A DNA stretch of 58,341 bases from Actinokineospora spheciospongiae (GTDB lineage: Bacteria > Actinomycetota > Actinomycetes > Mycobacteriales > Pseudonocardiaceae): assembly GCF_000564855.1 (NCBI RefSeq), contig NZ_AYXG01000131.1, positions 1 through 58,341 of the forward strand. Direction: 5' to 3'. Made by a program: the position numbers and the translations under genes. This document shows positions 16,745 through 24,800 of this stretch, in pieces. Positions within the stretch are counted from its first letter, which is position 1; the number at the start of each line of letters is the position of its first letter. The notes under the pieces were generated by a model, which searched no databases, was not told the origin of the DNA, and saw only the letters and a program-made list of their open reading frames with translations.

Positions 16745-16782
16745 GACGCCGCCGCCCCCGGTGAACCGGGAACGGCGGCGTC
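16745..16782 (-). terminator. Two-tier hairpin terminator after the acyl-CoA dehydrogenase operon
   Basis: GACGCCGCCG (16745-16754) pairs with CGGCGGCGTC (16773-16782). Between them CCCGG-TGAA-CCGGG forms an inner stem. It lies 28 bp past the stop of the acyl-CoA dehydrogenase. Confidence 0.7.
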
Positions 16783-16809
16783 TGGGTGGGACGACTCAGT
16801 TCCGAGTGG

Positions 16810-17964
16810 TCACTTCAACAGGTGGCGGGCCATCACCACGCGCTGGATCTGGTTGGTGCCCTCGTAGATCTGGGTGATCTTGGCGTCGCGCATCATGCGT
16901 TCCAGCGGGAAGTCCTGGGTGTAGCCGTAGCCGCCGAGGAGCTGCACGGCGTCGGTGGTGACGCGCATGGCGACGTCGGAGGCGTGGCACTTGGCGGCGG
17001 CGCCGAAGAACGACAGGTCCGCGTCGCCGCGCTCGGACTTCGCGGCGGCGGCGTAGACCATCTGCCGGGCGGTCTCCACGGCCATCGCCATGTCGGCCAG
17101 CATGAACTGGATGCCCTGGAAGTCGGCGATGCGCTTGCCGAACTGACGGCGCTCGCGCACGTAGGCCAGGGCGTGGTCCAGCGCGCCCTGGGCGATGCCG
17201 ACGGCCTGGGCGGCGATGGTGACCCTGGTGTGGTCCAGGGTGCGCAGGGCGATCTTGAGCCCCTCGCCGGGCTCGCCGACGATGCGGTCGCCGGGGATGC
17301 GGACCCGGTCGAACAGCAGCTCGCGGGTCGGTGAACCCTTGATGCCGAGCTTCTTCTCCTTGGCGCCGAAGGAGAACCCGGGGTCGGACTTCTCCACGAC
17401 GAACGCGCTGATGTTGGAGCCGCGCGGGCCGTCGGGGTCGGTGACGGCGAGGACGGTGTAGTACTCGGAGAACCCGGCGTTGCTGATCCAGGACTTCTGC
17501 CCGTCGAGCACCCAGCCGTCGCCGTCGGGGGTGGCGCGGCAGCGCATGGAGGCGGTGTCGGAGCCTGCTTCCCGCTCGGACAGGGCGTAGGAGAACGCGG
17601 CCTGCCCGGAGGCCAACGGCGGGAGGTAGCGCTGCTTGACCTCCTCGCTCCCCGCCAGCACCAACGGCAGGCTGCCCAGCTTGTTCACCGCCGGGATCAG
17701 CGAGGACGACGCGCACACCCGCGCCACCTCCTCGATCACGATGCAGGTGGCCAGCGCGTCGGCCCCGGCACCGCCGTGGGACTCGGGCACGTGCGGGGCG
17801 TGGAAGTCCGCGGCCACCAGGGCGTCGTAGGCGTGCTTGGGGAACTCGGCGCGCTCGTCGACCTCCGCGGCGTGCGGGGCGATGCGCTCCTCGGCCAGCT
17901 CGCGCACGACCGCGCGCAGGGCCTCGTGGTCGTCGGTGGTGCGGAACAGGTCGAACCCGGTCAT
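16810..17964 (-). CDS. Acyl-CoA dehydrogenase
   Basis: A 384-residue flavoenzyme with the full acyl-CoA dehydrogenase set: SYALSEREAGSD for FAD/substrate contact, SWISNAGFSEYYTV, RVTIAAQAVGIAQGALDHA, RRQFGKRIADFQGIQFMLADM and the C-terminal QLLGGYGYTQDFPLERMMRD. The catalytic base is the glutamate in IYEGTNQIQ. It introduces the alpha-beta double bond of acyl-CoA and passes electrons to ETF. It sits 13 bp after the hydroxyacyl-CoA dehydrogenase on the same strand. The chain-length preference is not readable; the sequence is of the FadE25/short-branched type. Confidence 0.93.
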   Translation of the reverse strand: MTGFDLFRTTDDHEALRAVVRELAEERIAPHAAEVDERAEFPKHAYDALVAADFHAPHVPESHGGAGADALATCIVIEEVARVCASSSLIPAVNKLGSLPLVLAGSEEVKQRYLPPLASGQAAFSYALSEREAGSDTASMRCRATPDGDGWVLDGQKSWISNAGFSEYYTVLAVTDPDGPRGSNISAFVVEKSDPGFSFGAKEKKLGIKGSPTRELLFDRVRIPGDRIVGEPGEGLKIALRTLDHTRVTIAAQAVGIAQGALDHALAYVRERRQFGKRIADFQGIQFMLADMAMAVETARQMVYAAAAKSERGDADLSFFGAAAKCHASDVAMRVTTDAVQLLGGYGYTQDFPLERMMRDAKITQIYEGTNQIQRVVMARHLLK

Positions 17965-17977
17965 GGCGCGGCCCTCC

Positions 17978-18823
17978 TCAGGCGTAGGTGTAGAAGCCGC
18001 GGCCGGTCTTGCGGCCGAGCAGGCCCGCGTCGACCATCCGGTTCAGCAGCGGCGGCGGGGCGTAGAGCGGTTCCTTGAACTCCTCGTACAGCGACTCGGC
18101 GACCGCCCTGGTGGTGTCGAGCCCGATCAGGTCGGCCAGCGCCAGCGGGCCCTGCGGGTGCGCGGCGCCGCGCACCAGGCCCTCGTCGATGTCGTCGCGC
18201 TCGGCGAAGCCGGACTCCAGCATCCGGATCGCGGCGAGGATGAACGGGATCAGCAGCGCGTTGACCACGAACCCGGCCCGGTCCTTGCTGCGGATCGCGT
18301 GCTTGCCCAGCGCGGTCCCGACGAACTCGGCGGCGCGGTCGGTGGTCTCGTCCAGGGTGAGCAGGCTCGGCACCAGCTCGACCAGCGGCAGCACCGGGAC
18401 CGGGTTGAAGAAGTGGATGCCCAGCACGTGGGTGGGCCGCTTCGTCGCGGTGGCGATCTTCATGATCGGGATGGACGAGGTGTTGGAGGCCAGCAGCGCC
18501 TCCGGTGAGACCACGACGTCGTCGAGCCGCCGGAACAGCGCCACCTTGGCCGCCTCGTCCTCCACGATGGCCTCGACCACCAGGTCGCGGTCGGCCAGGT
18601 CCTCCAGCGAGCCGGTGAGGGTGATCCGGTCCAGCACCTCGGCGGCACTGGCGACCTTCCCCTTGCGCTCGGCCCGCTCCAGCGACGCGGTCAGCCGCTC
18701 GCGCCCGGCGTCGATCGCGGCCCGCCCGGTCTCGACCACCACCACGTCCAGCCCCGCCCGAGCCGACACCTCGGCGATCCCGGACCCCATCAGGCCACAC
18801 CCGACGACCCCGACCTTCTGCAT
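17978..18823 (-). CDS. 3-hydroxybutyryl-CoA dehydrogenase (3-hydroxyacyl-CoA dehydrogenase)
   Basis: The 281-residue enzyme has an NAD site GCGLMGSGIAEV at residues 9-20, SNTSSIPI, and the catalytic histidine in GIHFFNPVPVLPLVEL, followed by the C-terminal dimerisation domain with RAGFVVNALLIPF, HPQGPLALADLIGLD and GRKTGRGFYTY. It oxidises 3-hydroxyacyl-CoA in beta-oxidation or butanoyl metabolism. The ATG at 18823 follows GGAGAGGG. It is the first gene of the operon with the acyl-CoA dehydrogenase and is divergent from a TetR gene across two operator copies. Confidence 0.92.
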   Translation of the reverse strand: MQKVGVVGCGLMGSGIAEVSARAGLDVVVVETGRAAIDAGRERLTASLERAERKGKVASAAEVLDRITLTGSLEDLADRDLVVEAIVEDEAAKVALFRRLDDVVVSPEALLASNTSSIPIMKIATATKRPTHVLGIHFFNPVPVLPLVELVPSLLTLDETTDRAAEFVGTALGKHAIRSKDRAGFVVNALLIPFILAAIRMLESGFAERDDIDEGLVRGAAHPQGPLALADLIGLDTTRAVAESLYEEFKEPLYAPPPLLNRMVDAGLLGRKTGRGFYTYA

Positions 18824-18841
18824 GGCGACGCCCTCTCCGCT

Positions 18842-18875
18842 GGTACTGAATACCCGATCGCCGGTACTCAGTACC
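18842..18875. promoter_or_regulatory. Two tandem TetR-type operators, GGTACT-N-AGTACC
   Basis: GGTACTGAATACC (18842-18854, one mismatch) and GGTACTCAGTACC (18863-18875, perfect) are spaced 21 bp centre to centre, two helical turns, and each is followed by CGA. They lie between the divergent beta-oxidation operon and the TetR gene, so the TetR probably regulates both. Confidence 0.72.
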
Positions 18876-18952
18876 CGAGGGTAGACGAAGCTCCGACCGC
18901 GCGGCGCCCGGCACGCCCTAGGGTGAGCCCGAACCGAGCCGAGGAGCCCCCG

Positions 18953-19636
18953 ATGCCAGTGACGCCGACCAGGGCCCGCCTGATCGACGCCGCGTTCGCG
19001 CTGTTCGAGGAGCGCGGCTACGAGCAGACCACGGTGGACGACATCACCGACCGCGCGGGCGTGGGCCGCACCACGTTCTTCCGCACGTTCCGCTCCAAGG
19101 AAGACGTGATCTTCCCCGACCACGACGTCCTGCGCCGGGCCATCGAGGCCCGCCTCAACGGCTCCACCCACGAGACGGCGCTGGTCGCGGTCACCGAGGC
19201 CTCCCGCCTGGCGCTGCGCCACTACCTCGCCGAGGGCGACCTCGCCCGCGCCCGCTACCGGCTGACCCGCAGCGTCCCCGCCCTGCGCGCCCGCGAGATC
19301 GCGGGCGGGCAGCAGTACCACCGCATCTTCCGCGAGTTCATCCACACCTGGATGGGCGGCGGCCGGGAGAGCGCCCTCAAGGCCGAACTCATGGCCGCCG
19401 CCGTGGTCACCGCCCACAACCACGTCCTGCGCCGCTGGCTGCGCGGCCAGACCGACCACCCCGAACCCGAGTTCGACGCCGCCATGGCCACCACGGTCGA
19501 CCTGTTCACCGCCCGCCAGTCCCCCGGGCCGGAGGGCGGCATCGTGGTCTTCCGCACCACCAAGGACCTTGACACCGTCCTCCCCGGCCTCCGCCACCTC
19601 CTGAGCGAGCCCGCCGACACACCGCGTGACGACTGA
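18953..19636 (+). CDS. TetR-family regulator of the divergent beta-oxidation operon
   Basis: A 227-residue TetR protein: RARLIDAAFALFEERGYEQTTVDDITDRAGVGRTTFFRTFRSKEDVIF (quoted in parts elsewhere) covers the DNA-binding domain at residues 8-55, with the recognition helix at VGRTTFFRTF. The C-terminal domain is of the AcrR-like type. I chose the ATG at 18953 after GAGGAG; an in-frame GTG lies at 18923. It is divergent from the hydroxyacyl-CoA dehydrogenase with two GGTACT-N-AGTACC operators between, so an acyl-CoA-type inducer is a reasonable inference. Confidence 0.9.
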   Translation: MPVTPTRARLIDAAFALFEERGYEQTTVDDITDRAGVGRTTFFRTFRSKEDVIFPDHDVLRRAIEARLNGSTHETALVAVTEASRLALRHYLAEGDLARARYRLTRSVPALRAREIAGGQQYHRIFREFIHTWMGGGRESALKAELMAAAVVTAHNHVLRRWLRGQTDHPEPEFDAAMATTVDLFTARQSPGPEGGIVVFRTTKDLDTVLPGLRHLLSEPADTPRDD

Positions 19637-19737
19637 AACCGGCCCGGCGGGAGCGGTTCTTGTCACCGCCGCCGAACAAAATCCCCCCGCACCGGAATTC
19701 CGGGAAAGCAGATCGCACCCGCCACCCGATTGGCCCA

Positions 19738-19777
19738 TTTCGGTGACTGACCGCCGCTTCCCGGACAGTCACCGAAA
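19738..19777. promoter_or_regulatory. 12-bp perfect inverted repeat upstream of the small secreted protein gene
   Basis: TTTCGGTGACTG (19738-19749) is repeated in inverse as CAGTCACCGAAA (19766-19777) across a 16-bp spacer. It lies just upstream of the probable -35 element at 19784, where an activator or repressor could bind. The 28-bp centre spacing puts the two half-sites on nearly the same face of the helix. Confidence 0.55.
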
Positions 19778-19783
19778 GGACTA

Positions 19784-19813
19784 TCGACACCCTTCGCGGG
19801 CTGCCCGTAGCGT
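19784..19813 (+). promoter_or_regulatory. Probable promoter of the small secreted protein
   Basis: TCGACA at 19784-19789 and TAGCGT at 19808-19813, 18 bp apart, fit -35 and -10 elements. The start codon is about 50 bases past the expected transcription start. Confidence 0.45.
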
Positions 19814-19870
19814 CTGATCCGTCTTGCCGACCGGATCGCATCACCATTCACACTCGGGAGAATTGGTCGA

Positions 19871-20194
19871 ATGTCCACGAGAACAATGAAGTTTTTCGTC
19901 GTCACGGGCGCGGTGGCCGCGGCACTGGCCCTGGCCCCCGCCACCGGCTCGGCCGCCCCGGCTCCGACGACGGCCCTGCTCCAGCCCAGCGTCGCCGCGG
20001 CGTGGCAGAAGGGCCACGTCAACTCCACCGGCCAGACCAGGCTCTTCGCCGCACCGACCGGTGACGCCAACTACGGCTACCTCAACGCCTGCACGAACTT
20101 CTGGTACGACGCCATCATCAACGGCCGCTACCGCACCGACCTCGGCGGCTACGTCTCCACCGACAAGGCGGGCCCGGGCTGGTGCGGCGACTGA
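19871..20194 (+). CDS. Small secreted protein of unknown function
   Basis: A 107-residue protein with a Sec signal peptide: basic MSTRTMK, a hydrophobic core FFVVTGAVAAALALAP and likely cleavage near residue 29 in TGSAAPAP. The mature part of about 78 residues has two cysteines (in NACTNF and GWCGD) that could form one disulfide, and is rich in Gly, Tyr and Asn. No family is recognised. It is a single-gene unit with its own promoter, an unusual inverted repeat upstream and a strong terminator downstream. Confidence 0.78.
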   Translation: MSTRTMKFFVVTGAVAAALALAPATGSAAPAPTTALLQPSVAAAWQKGHVNSTGQTRLFAAPTGDANYGYLNACTNFWYDAIINGRYRTDLGGYVSTDKAGPGWCGD

Positions 20195-20307
20195 CCTCCG
20201 GTCGCATTTCCCCGGGGTCCCGCCCACGCGGACCAGGAAATGATTTTCCGACCGCCGACCGATGACGAAAATTGCGGTGCAGGACAACCCGGGAACATTT
20301 CTTTTTC

Positions 20308-20343
20308 AGGGGTGAGGGCTCCACCGGAGCCCTCACCCCTTTT
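20308..20343 (+). terminator. Strong intrinsic terminator
   Basis: AGGGGTGAGGGCTCC (20308-20322) and GGAGCCCTCACCCCT (20326-20340) form a 15-bp stem with a 3-base loop followed by TTTT. It ends the secreted protein transcript and insulates the region before the PKS locus. Confidence 0.88.
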
Positions 20344-21145
20344 CGTGCGCCCCCGGGAACGACAGGCGGCCATTCCACCGAACCCGGTCCGCGCGTCAAT
20401 CGCGCGCCCCCACCGCGACCACGCCCCGGCGCTCCGCCGACGCGGGTCGGGTGCGACTCGACCACCGCCGCCCCGCCCAAACGTGGCCCCCCCACTCCCA
20501 CCAGGCGATGACCGCGACGGGAAGGCACCCCGCCCCGGAGCACGACCGGCACAAGTGGACCGTCCATTGCGAACCCCAAATGCGTCCACTGTGGACAACA
20601 CTGTCCACGGAGACCGCCCTCCACCGCGCGGAGCGGTCCAGCCCGCCACGCGCCTCTCCCCCGGCACAACCGACACCCGACCCAACCGCACATGCGGATG
20701 CACGTGCACCGAACCAGTGTGCCCGGATTCGCCCGCACCGTCACCACCCCGGACCCCCTGTCACCCGAACGCACGATCGCCGCACATCCACCGGCCGAGC
20801 CCCGGCCACGCGGACCAGGACGCGGCGCTCCCCGACCCGTTCCCGGACGCCGGGGCGTCGCGGTACTCGCGGATACCGGAGTCGGGGTAACGCCACTATC
20901 GGCCAGCCGGGTGATGGGGAGTGGCGTCGACGACCACTGTGGGAGTGATTCCCGTTCCGCACCGCTCGCAAACATCCTTTCCGGGTGACGATACTTGCGC
21001 GGGCGTCGTCCCCGTCGCTACTTTGGCGAAGGCGCTGCGGCGCCACTGCCCGGGACTTCCTCGCCCGGCGCCACGGCCTTCTTCGGCCCGGTCTTCACCT
21101 TTCACCTTCCCCCTTTCATTCGATGCCTTAGGTGGTGTTTCTTCC
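20344..21145. other. About 800 bp without a supported gene
   Basis: Open frames here are proline/arginine-rich on both strands and look like shadow reading frames, so I call no gene. Noticeable content: a cluster of GTCCAC/GTGGAC hexamers at 20555, 20562 (GTCCAT), 20584, 20591 and 20603, of which 20584-20596 is a perfect GTCCAC-T-GTGGAC palindrome; and a possible -10 (GATACT) near 20984 upstream of the EF-hand gene. It probably holds the promoter and operators of the PKS operon and perhaps an untranslated RNA. Confidence 0.5.
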
Positions 21146-21745
21146 GTGAGCCCTTCCGACGTGGCGAACCTGCTCGACCGCAAGCTCGACATCTGCTTCG
21201 GACACGGCGACCAGAACGGCAACGGCGTGCTGGAGCCCGCCGACGCCCTCGCCCTGGCCGCCCGCACGGTCGCCGCGCTCGGCGAGCCGTTCGGCTCGCC
21301 CAAGGCGATCGCGCTGTTCAGCGCGTTCGACACGTTCTGGCAGCACCTGTCCAGGGAGCTGGACTCCAACAACGACGGCAAGGTGACGCCGCTGGAGTGG
21401 CGCACCGGCCTCAAGCGGGCGTTCTCCGGTGAGGACGGCAACTTCGAGGAGGGCTTCCGGCCGCTGGCCCAGGCCCTGTTCGACCTGTGCGACAAGTCCG
21501 GCGACGGCAAGGTCCAGCCGGGCGAGTTCGCCGCGTACCACCGGGCGTTCGGCACCTCGTCGGCGAACGTGCGCATCGCGTTCGAGAAGCTCGACCGCAA
21601 CGGCGACGGGTACCTGACGGTCGACGAGCTGGTGCAGGCGTGGAAGGAGTACTACACCTCCACCGACCCCGAGGCCCGGGGCAACTGGCTCTACGGCGAC
21701 ATCTTCGGCGCGACCGTCTGGGACGGGGACAAGGTCCTGCTCTGA
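21146..21745 (+). CDS. Four-EF-hand calcium-binding protein (calerythrin-like)
   Basis: The 199-residue protein has four 12-residue EF-hand loops, at residues 22-33 (DQNGNGVLEPAD), 73-84 (DSNNDGKVTPLE), 116-127 (DKSGDGKVQPGE) and 150-161 (DRNGDGYLTVDE). All keep acidic first and last positions and the central glycine, so all four may bind calcium. Layout and size resemble calerythrin/sarcoplasmic calcium-binding proteins. The GTG at 21146 follows AGGTGG at about 10 bp; no signal peptide, so cytoplasmic. It ends 60 bp before the PKS start, on the same strand, and so probably belongs to the same transcript. Its role there is unknown. Confidence 0.88.
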   Translation: MSPSDVANLLDRKLDICFGHGDQNGNGVLEPADALALAARTVAALGEPFGSPKAIALFSAFDTFWQHLSRELDSNNDGKVTPLEWRTGLKRAFSGEDGNFEEGFRPLAQALFDLCDKSGDGKVQPGEFAAYHRAFGTSSANVRIAFEKLDRNGDGYLTVDELVQAWKEYYTSTDPEARGNWLYGDIFGATVWDGDKVLL

Positions 21746-21805
21746 GGCACCGGTGGCCGGGGCCCACTGGCCCCGGCCACCCTTTTCCGGCACGCAGGGG
21801 AGGGA

Positions 21806-24800
21806 ATGGCAGTGGGGTTGGACGAGCCGGTCGCGGTCATCGGGATGTCGTGCCGGTGCGCCGGGGGAATTGATTCACCAGCCGCTTTGTGGGATTTTCT
21901 CATGACCGGCTCGAATGCTGTCGGGAGCATTCCGGACAATCGGTGGAAATCGTATGCCGAACGCGGTTGGGAGTTCGCACGCGCCATTCGCGGGCGCGTT
22001 TCCCAGGGGTCGTTCCTGGCCGATGTGTCCGGTTTCGACGCGGAGTTCTTCGGGATGACCGCACGCGAGGCGCGACTGGTCGACCCGCAACACCGGCTCG
22101 CCATGGAACTGGCCTGGGAAGCGCTCGAACACGCGGGCGTCCCGGCCCGCTCACTGGCGGGCACCGACACCGGGGTGTGGGTCGGCATCGGCTCGGAGGA
22201 CTACGGGCGCAGGCTGCTGGAGGACCTGCCGACCGTCGAACCATGGACGGGGATCGGTTCCTCGCAGTGCGGTGCGCCCAACCGCGTCTCGTACGCGCTC
22301 GACCTGCGCGGCCCCAGTGTCGCGGTGGACACCGCCTGTTCCTCGTCCCTGGTCGCCGTGCACCAGGCGGTGCAGGCGCTGCGGCTCGGTGAGGTCCCGT
22401 TGGCGCTGGCGGGCGGGGTGATGGTCATGTCGGCCCCCGGGCTGTCGGTGGTGCTCGACCGGGCCGGGGCCACCGCGCCGGACGGGCGGTCCAAGCCGTT
22501 CGACGCAGCCGCCGACGGCTACGGCCGGGGCGAGGGCGGCGCGCTGCTGGTGCTCAAGCGGCTCTCCGACGCCCGGCGCGACGGCGACCGGGTGTTGGCG
22601 GTCCTGCGCGGCGGGGCCGTGCGCCAGGACGGGCGCACCGACGGGATCATGGCGCCCAGCGGGCCCGCCCAGGAACACCTGCTGCGCGCGGCCTACGCGG
22701 CGTCCGGGGTGGACCCGGCCTCGGTCGGCTACGTCGAGGCCCACGGCACCGGGACCCGCGCGGGCGACCCGGTCGAGGCCGGGGCGCTGGCCGCCGTCCT
22801 CGGCGCGGGCAGGCAGGCCGAGCAGCCGTGCCTGATCGGTTCGGTCAAGGGCAACGTCGGGCACCTGGAGGCGGGCGCGGGCGCGGTCGGCCTGGTCAAG
22901 GCCGTCCTCGCGGTGGCGTCCGGCACGATCCCGCCGACCGCGTCCACCGCCGGTCCGCACCCGGGCATCCCCTGGGAGCGCAACGGGCTGCGCCTGGTGA
23001 CCGAGCCGACCCCCTTCCCCGGCGAGGTCCGCCGGGCCGGGGTCGCGGGCTACGGCTACGGCGGCACCATCGCCCACCTCGTCGTCGAGCAGGCCCCGCC
23101 CACCGCCCCCGTGCCGCGACCGCACTCCCGCCCCGTCCTCTTCCCCGTCTCCGGTGATTCACCGGAAGCGTTACGGGACAACGGTTCCCGGCTCGCCGAC
23201 TGGTTGCGGTCGCACCCGGAGGCGGACCTGGCCGCCGTGTCGGACACGTTGGCGACCCGCCGTTCGCACCTGGCCTGCCGCGCGGTCGTCGTCGCGGAGG
23301 ACCGGGACGACCTGGTCGCCGGGCTGGGCGACCTGCGCGGGTCGACGGTCACCCGCACCGAGGTCGACCCGGTGTTCGTGTTCTCCGGCCACGGTGCCCA
23401 GTGGGCCGGGATGGGCCGGGAACTGCTCGCGGAGGAACCGGTGTTCGCCCGCGCCATCGACGAGCTGGACCCGGTGTACGCGGCGGAGCTGGGGCTCAGC
23501 GCCCGCGACATCATCACCGGTGCCCACCCGCTGGGCACCGACCTGGTCCAGGCGGCCATCGTGGCGATCCAGCTCGCGCTGACCGACGTCTGGCGCGACC
23601 GGGGTGTCCGGCCCGCCGCCGTCGTCGGACACTCGGTGGGCGAGATCGCCGCCGCCGCGGCGGCCGGGGTGCTCAGCCGCGCCGACGCCGCCCGGCTGGC
23701 CTGCCGACGGGCGGTGCTGCTGCGGCAGGTGGCCGGACGCGGCGCGATGGTCATGGTGGCGCTGCCCTTCGCCGAGGTGGCCGCGCGCCTCGACGGGGAC
23801 CCGCACGTCACCGCGGCCATCGAGTCCTCTCCGGGCACCACGGTTGTCTCCGGGTCACCGGGCGCCGTCGAGCGGGTGAGTGCGCGCTTCGCCGCGCTGG
23901 GCGCGCCGGTGCGCCGCGTGGACTCCGACGTCGCCTTCCACGGCCCGCAGATGCGCCCGCTGTGCGCCGGGCTGGCCGAGGCGGCCGCGTCGCTCGCCGC
24001 GGCGCAGCCTGCGGTCCCGCTCTACAGCACCGCGCTGCCGGACCCGCGCGACCCGGCCGACCGCGACGCCGGGTACTGGGTGGCGAACCTGCGCAACCCG
24101 GTGCGCTTCGCGGGCGCGGTGACCGCCGCCGTGGCCGACGGGCACCGGGTCTTCCTGGAGGTGTCCACCCACCCCGTGGTCGCGCACTCCATCGGCGAGA
24201 CCGCCCCGGAGGTCGCCGTCGCGCACACGCTGCGCCGCCACCGGCCCGAGCGGCGCACCCTGCTGGAGAACGCCGCCGCGCTGCACGCCGCGGGCGGGCG
24301 GGTCGACTGGACCGCCCTGGTCCCGCGCGCCGGGCTGGCCGACCTGCCCACCACCGCCTGGCAGCGGCGCGAGCACTGGGCCGGGGAGCGGCCCAGGCCC
24401 GCGGGCGGGCGCGGGCACGACCCGGCCGAGCAGAGCCTGCTCGGCGCGGACGCCATCACCGTGCGCGGACCGGTGCCGGTGACGGTGTGGCACACCCGGC
24501 TCGACCACGACTCCCGCCCCTACCCCGGGGACCACCCGGTCGCGGGCAGCGAGATCGTGCCCGCCGCCGTCCTGCTCAACACGTTCCTGCGGGCCGCCGG
24601 GACCACGGCGCTGCGCGACGTGCGGCTGCGCGTCCCGGTGGCCACCTCCCCGGCCAGGGAGGTGCAGGTCAGCGCCCAGGACGGCGCGCTGCGGCTGTCC
24701 TCGCGGGTGGACGGCGACTGGCTGACCCACACCACCGCCACCGCCGGGACGGCCGGGCCGCCGGCCCGGGCGGCGGCGCGGCTGGTCGGCACGCGCATCC

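Noticed and set aside
20240-20890. Open frames of up to 285 codons in the region before the EF-hand gene
   Set aside because: Composition is Pro/Arg/Thr-rich on both strands, no ribosome site, no motif and no third-position pattern of a real gene.
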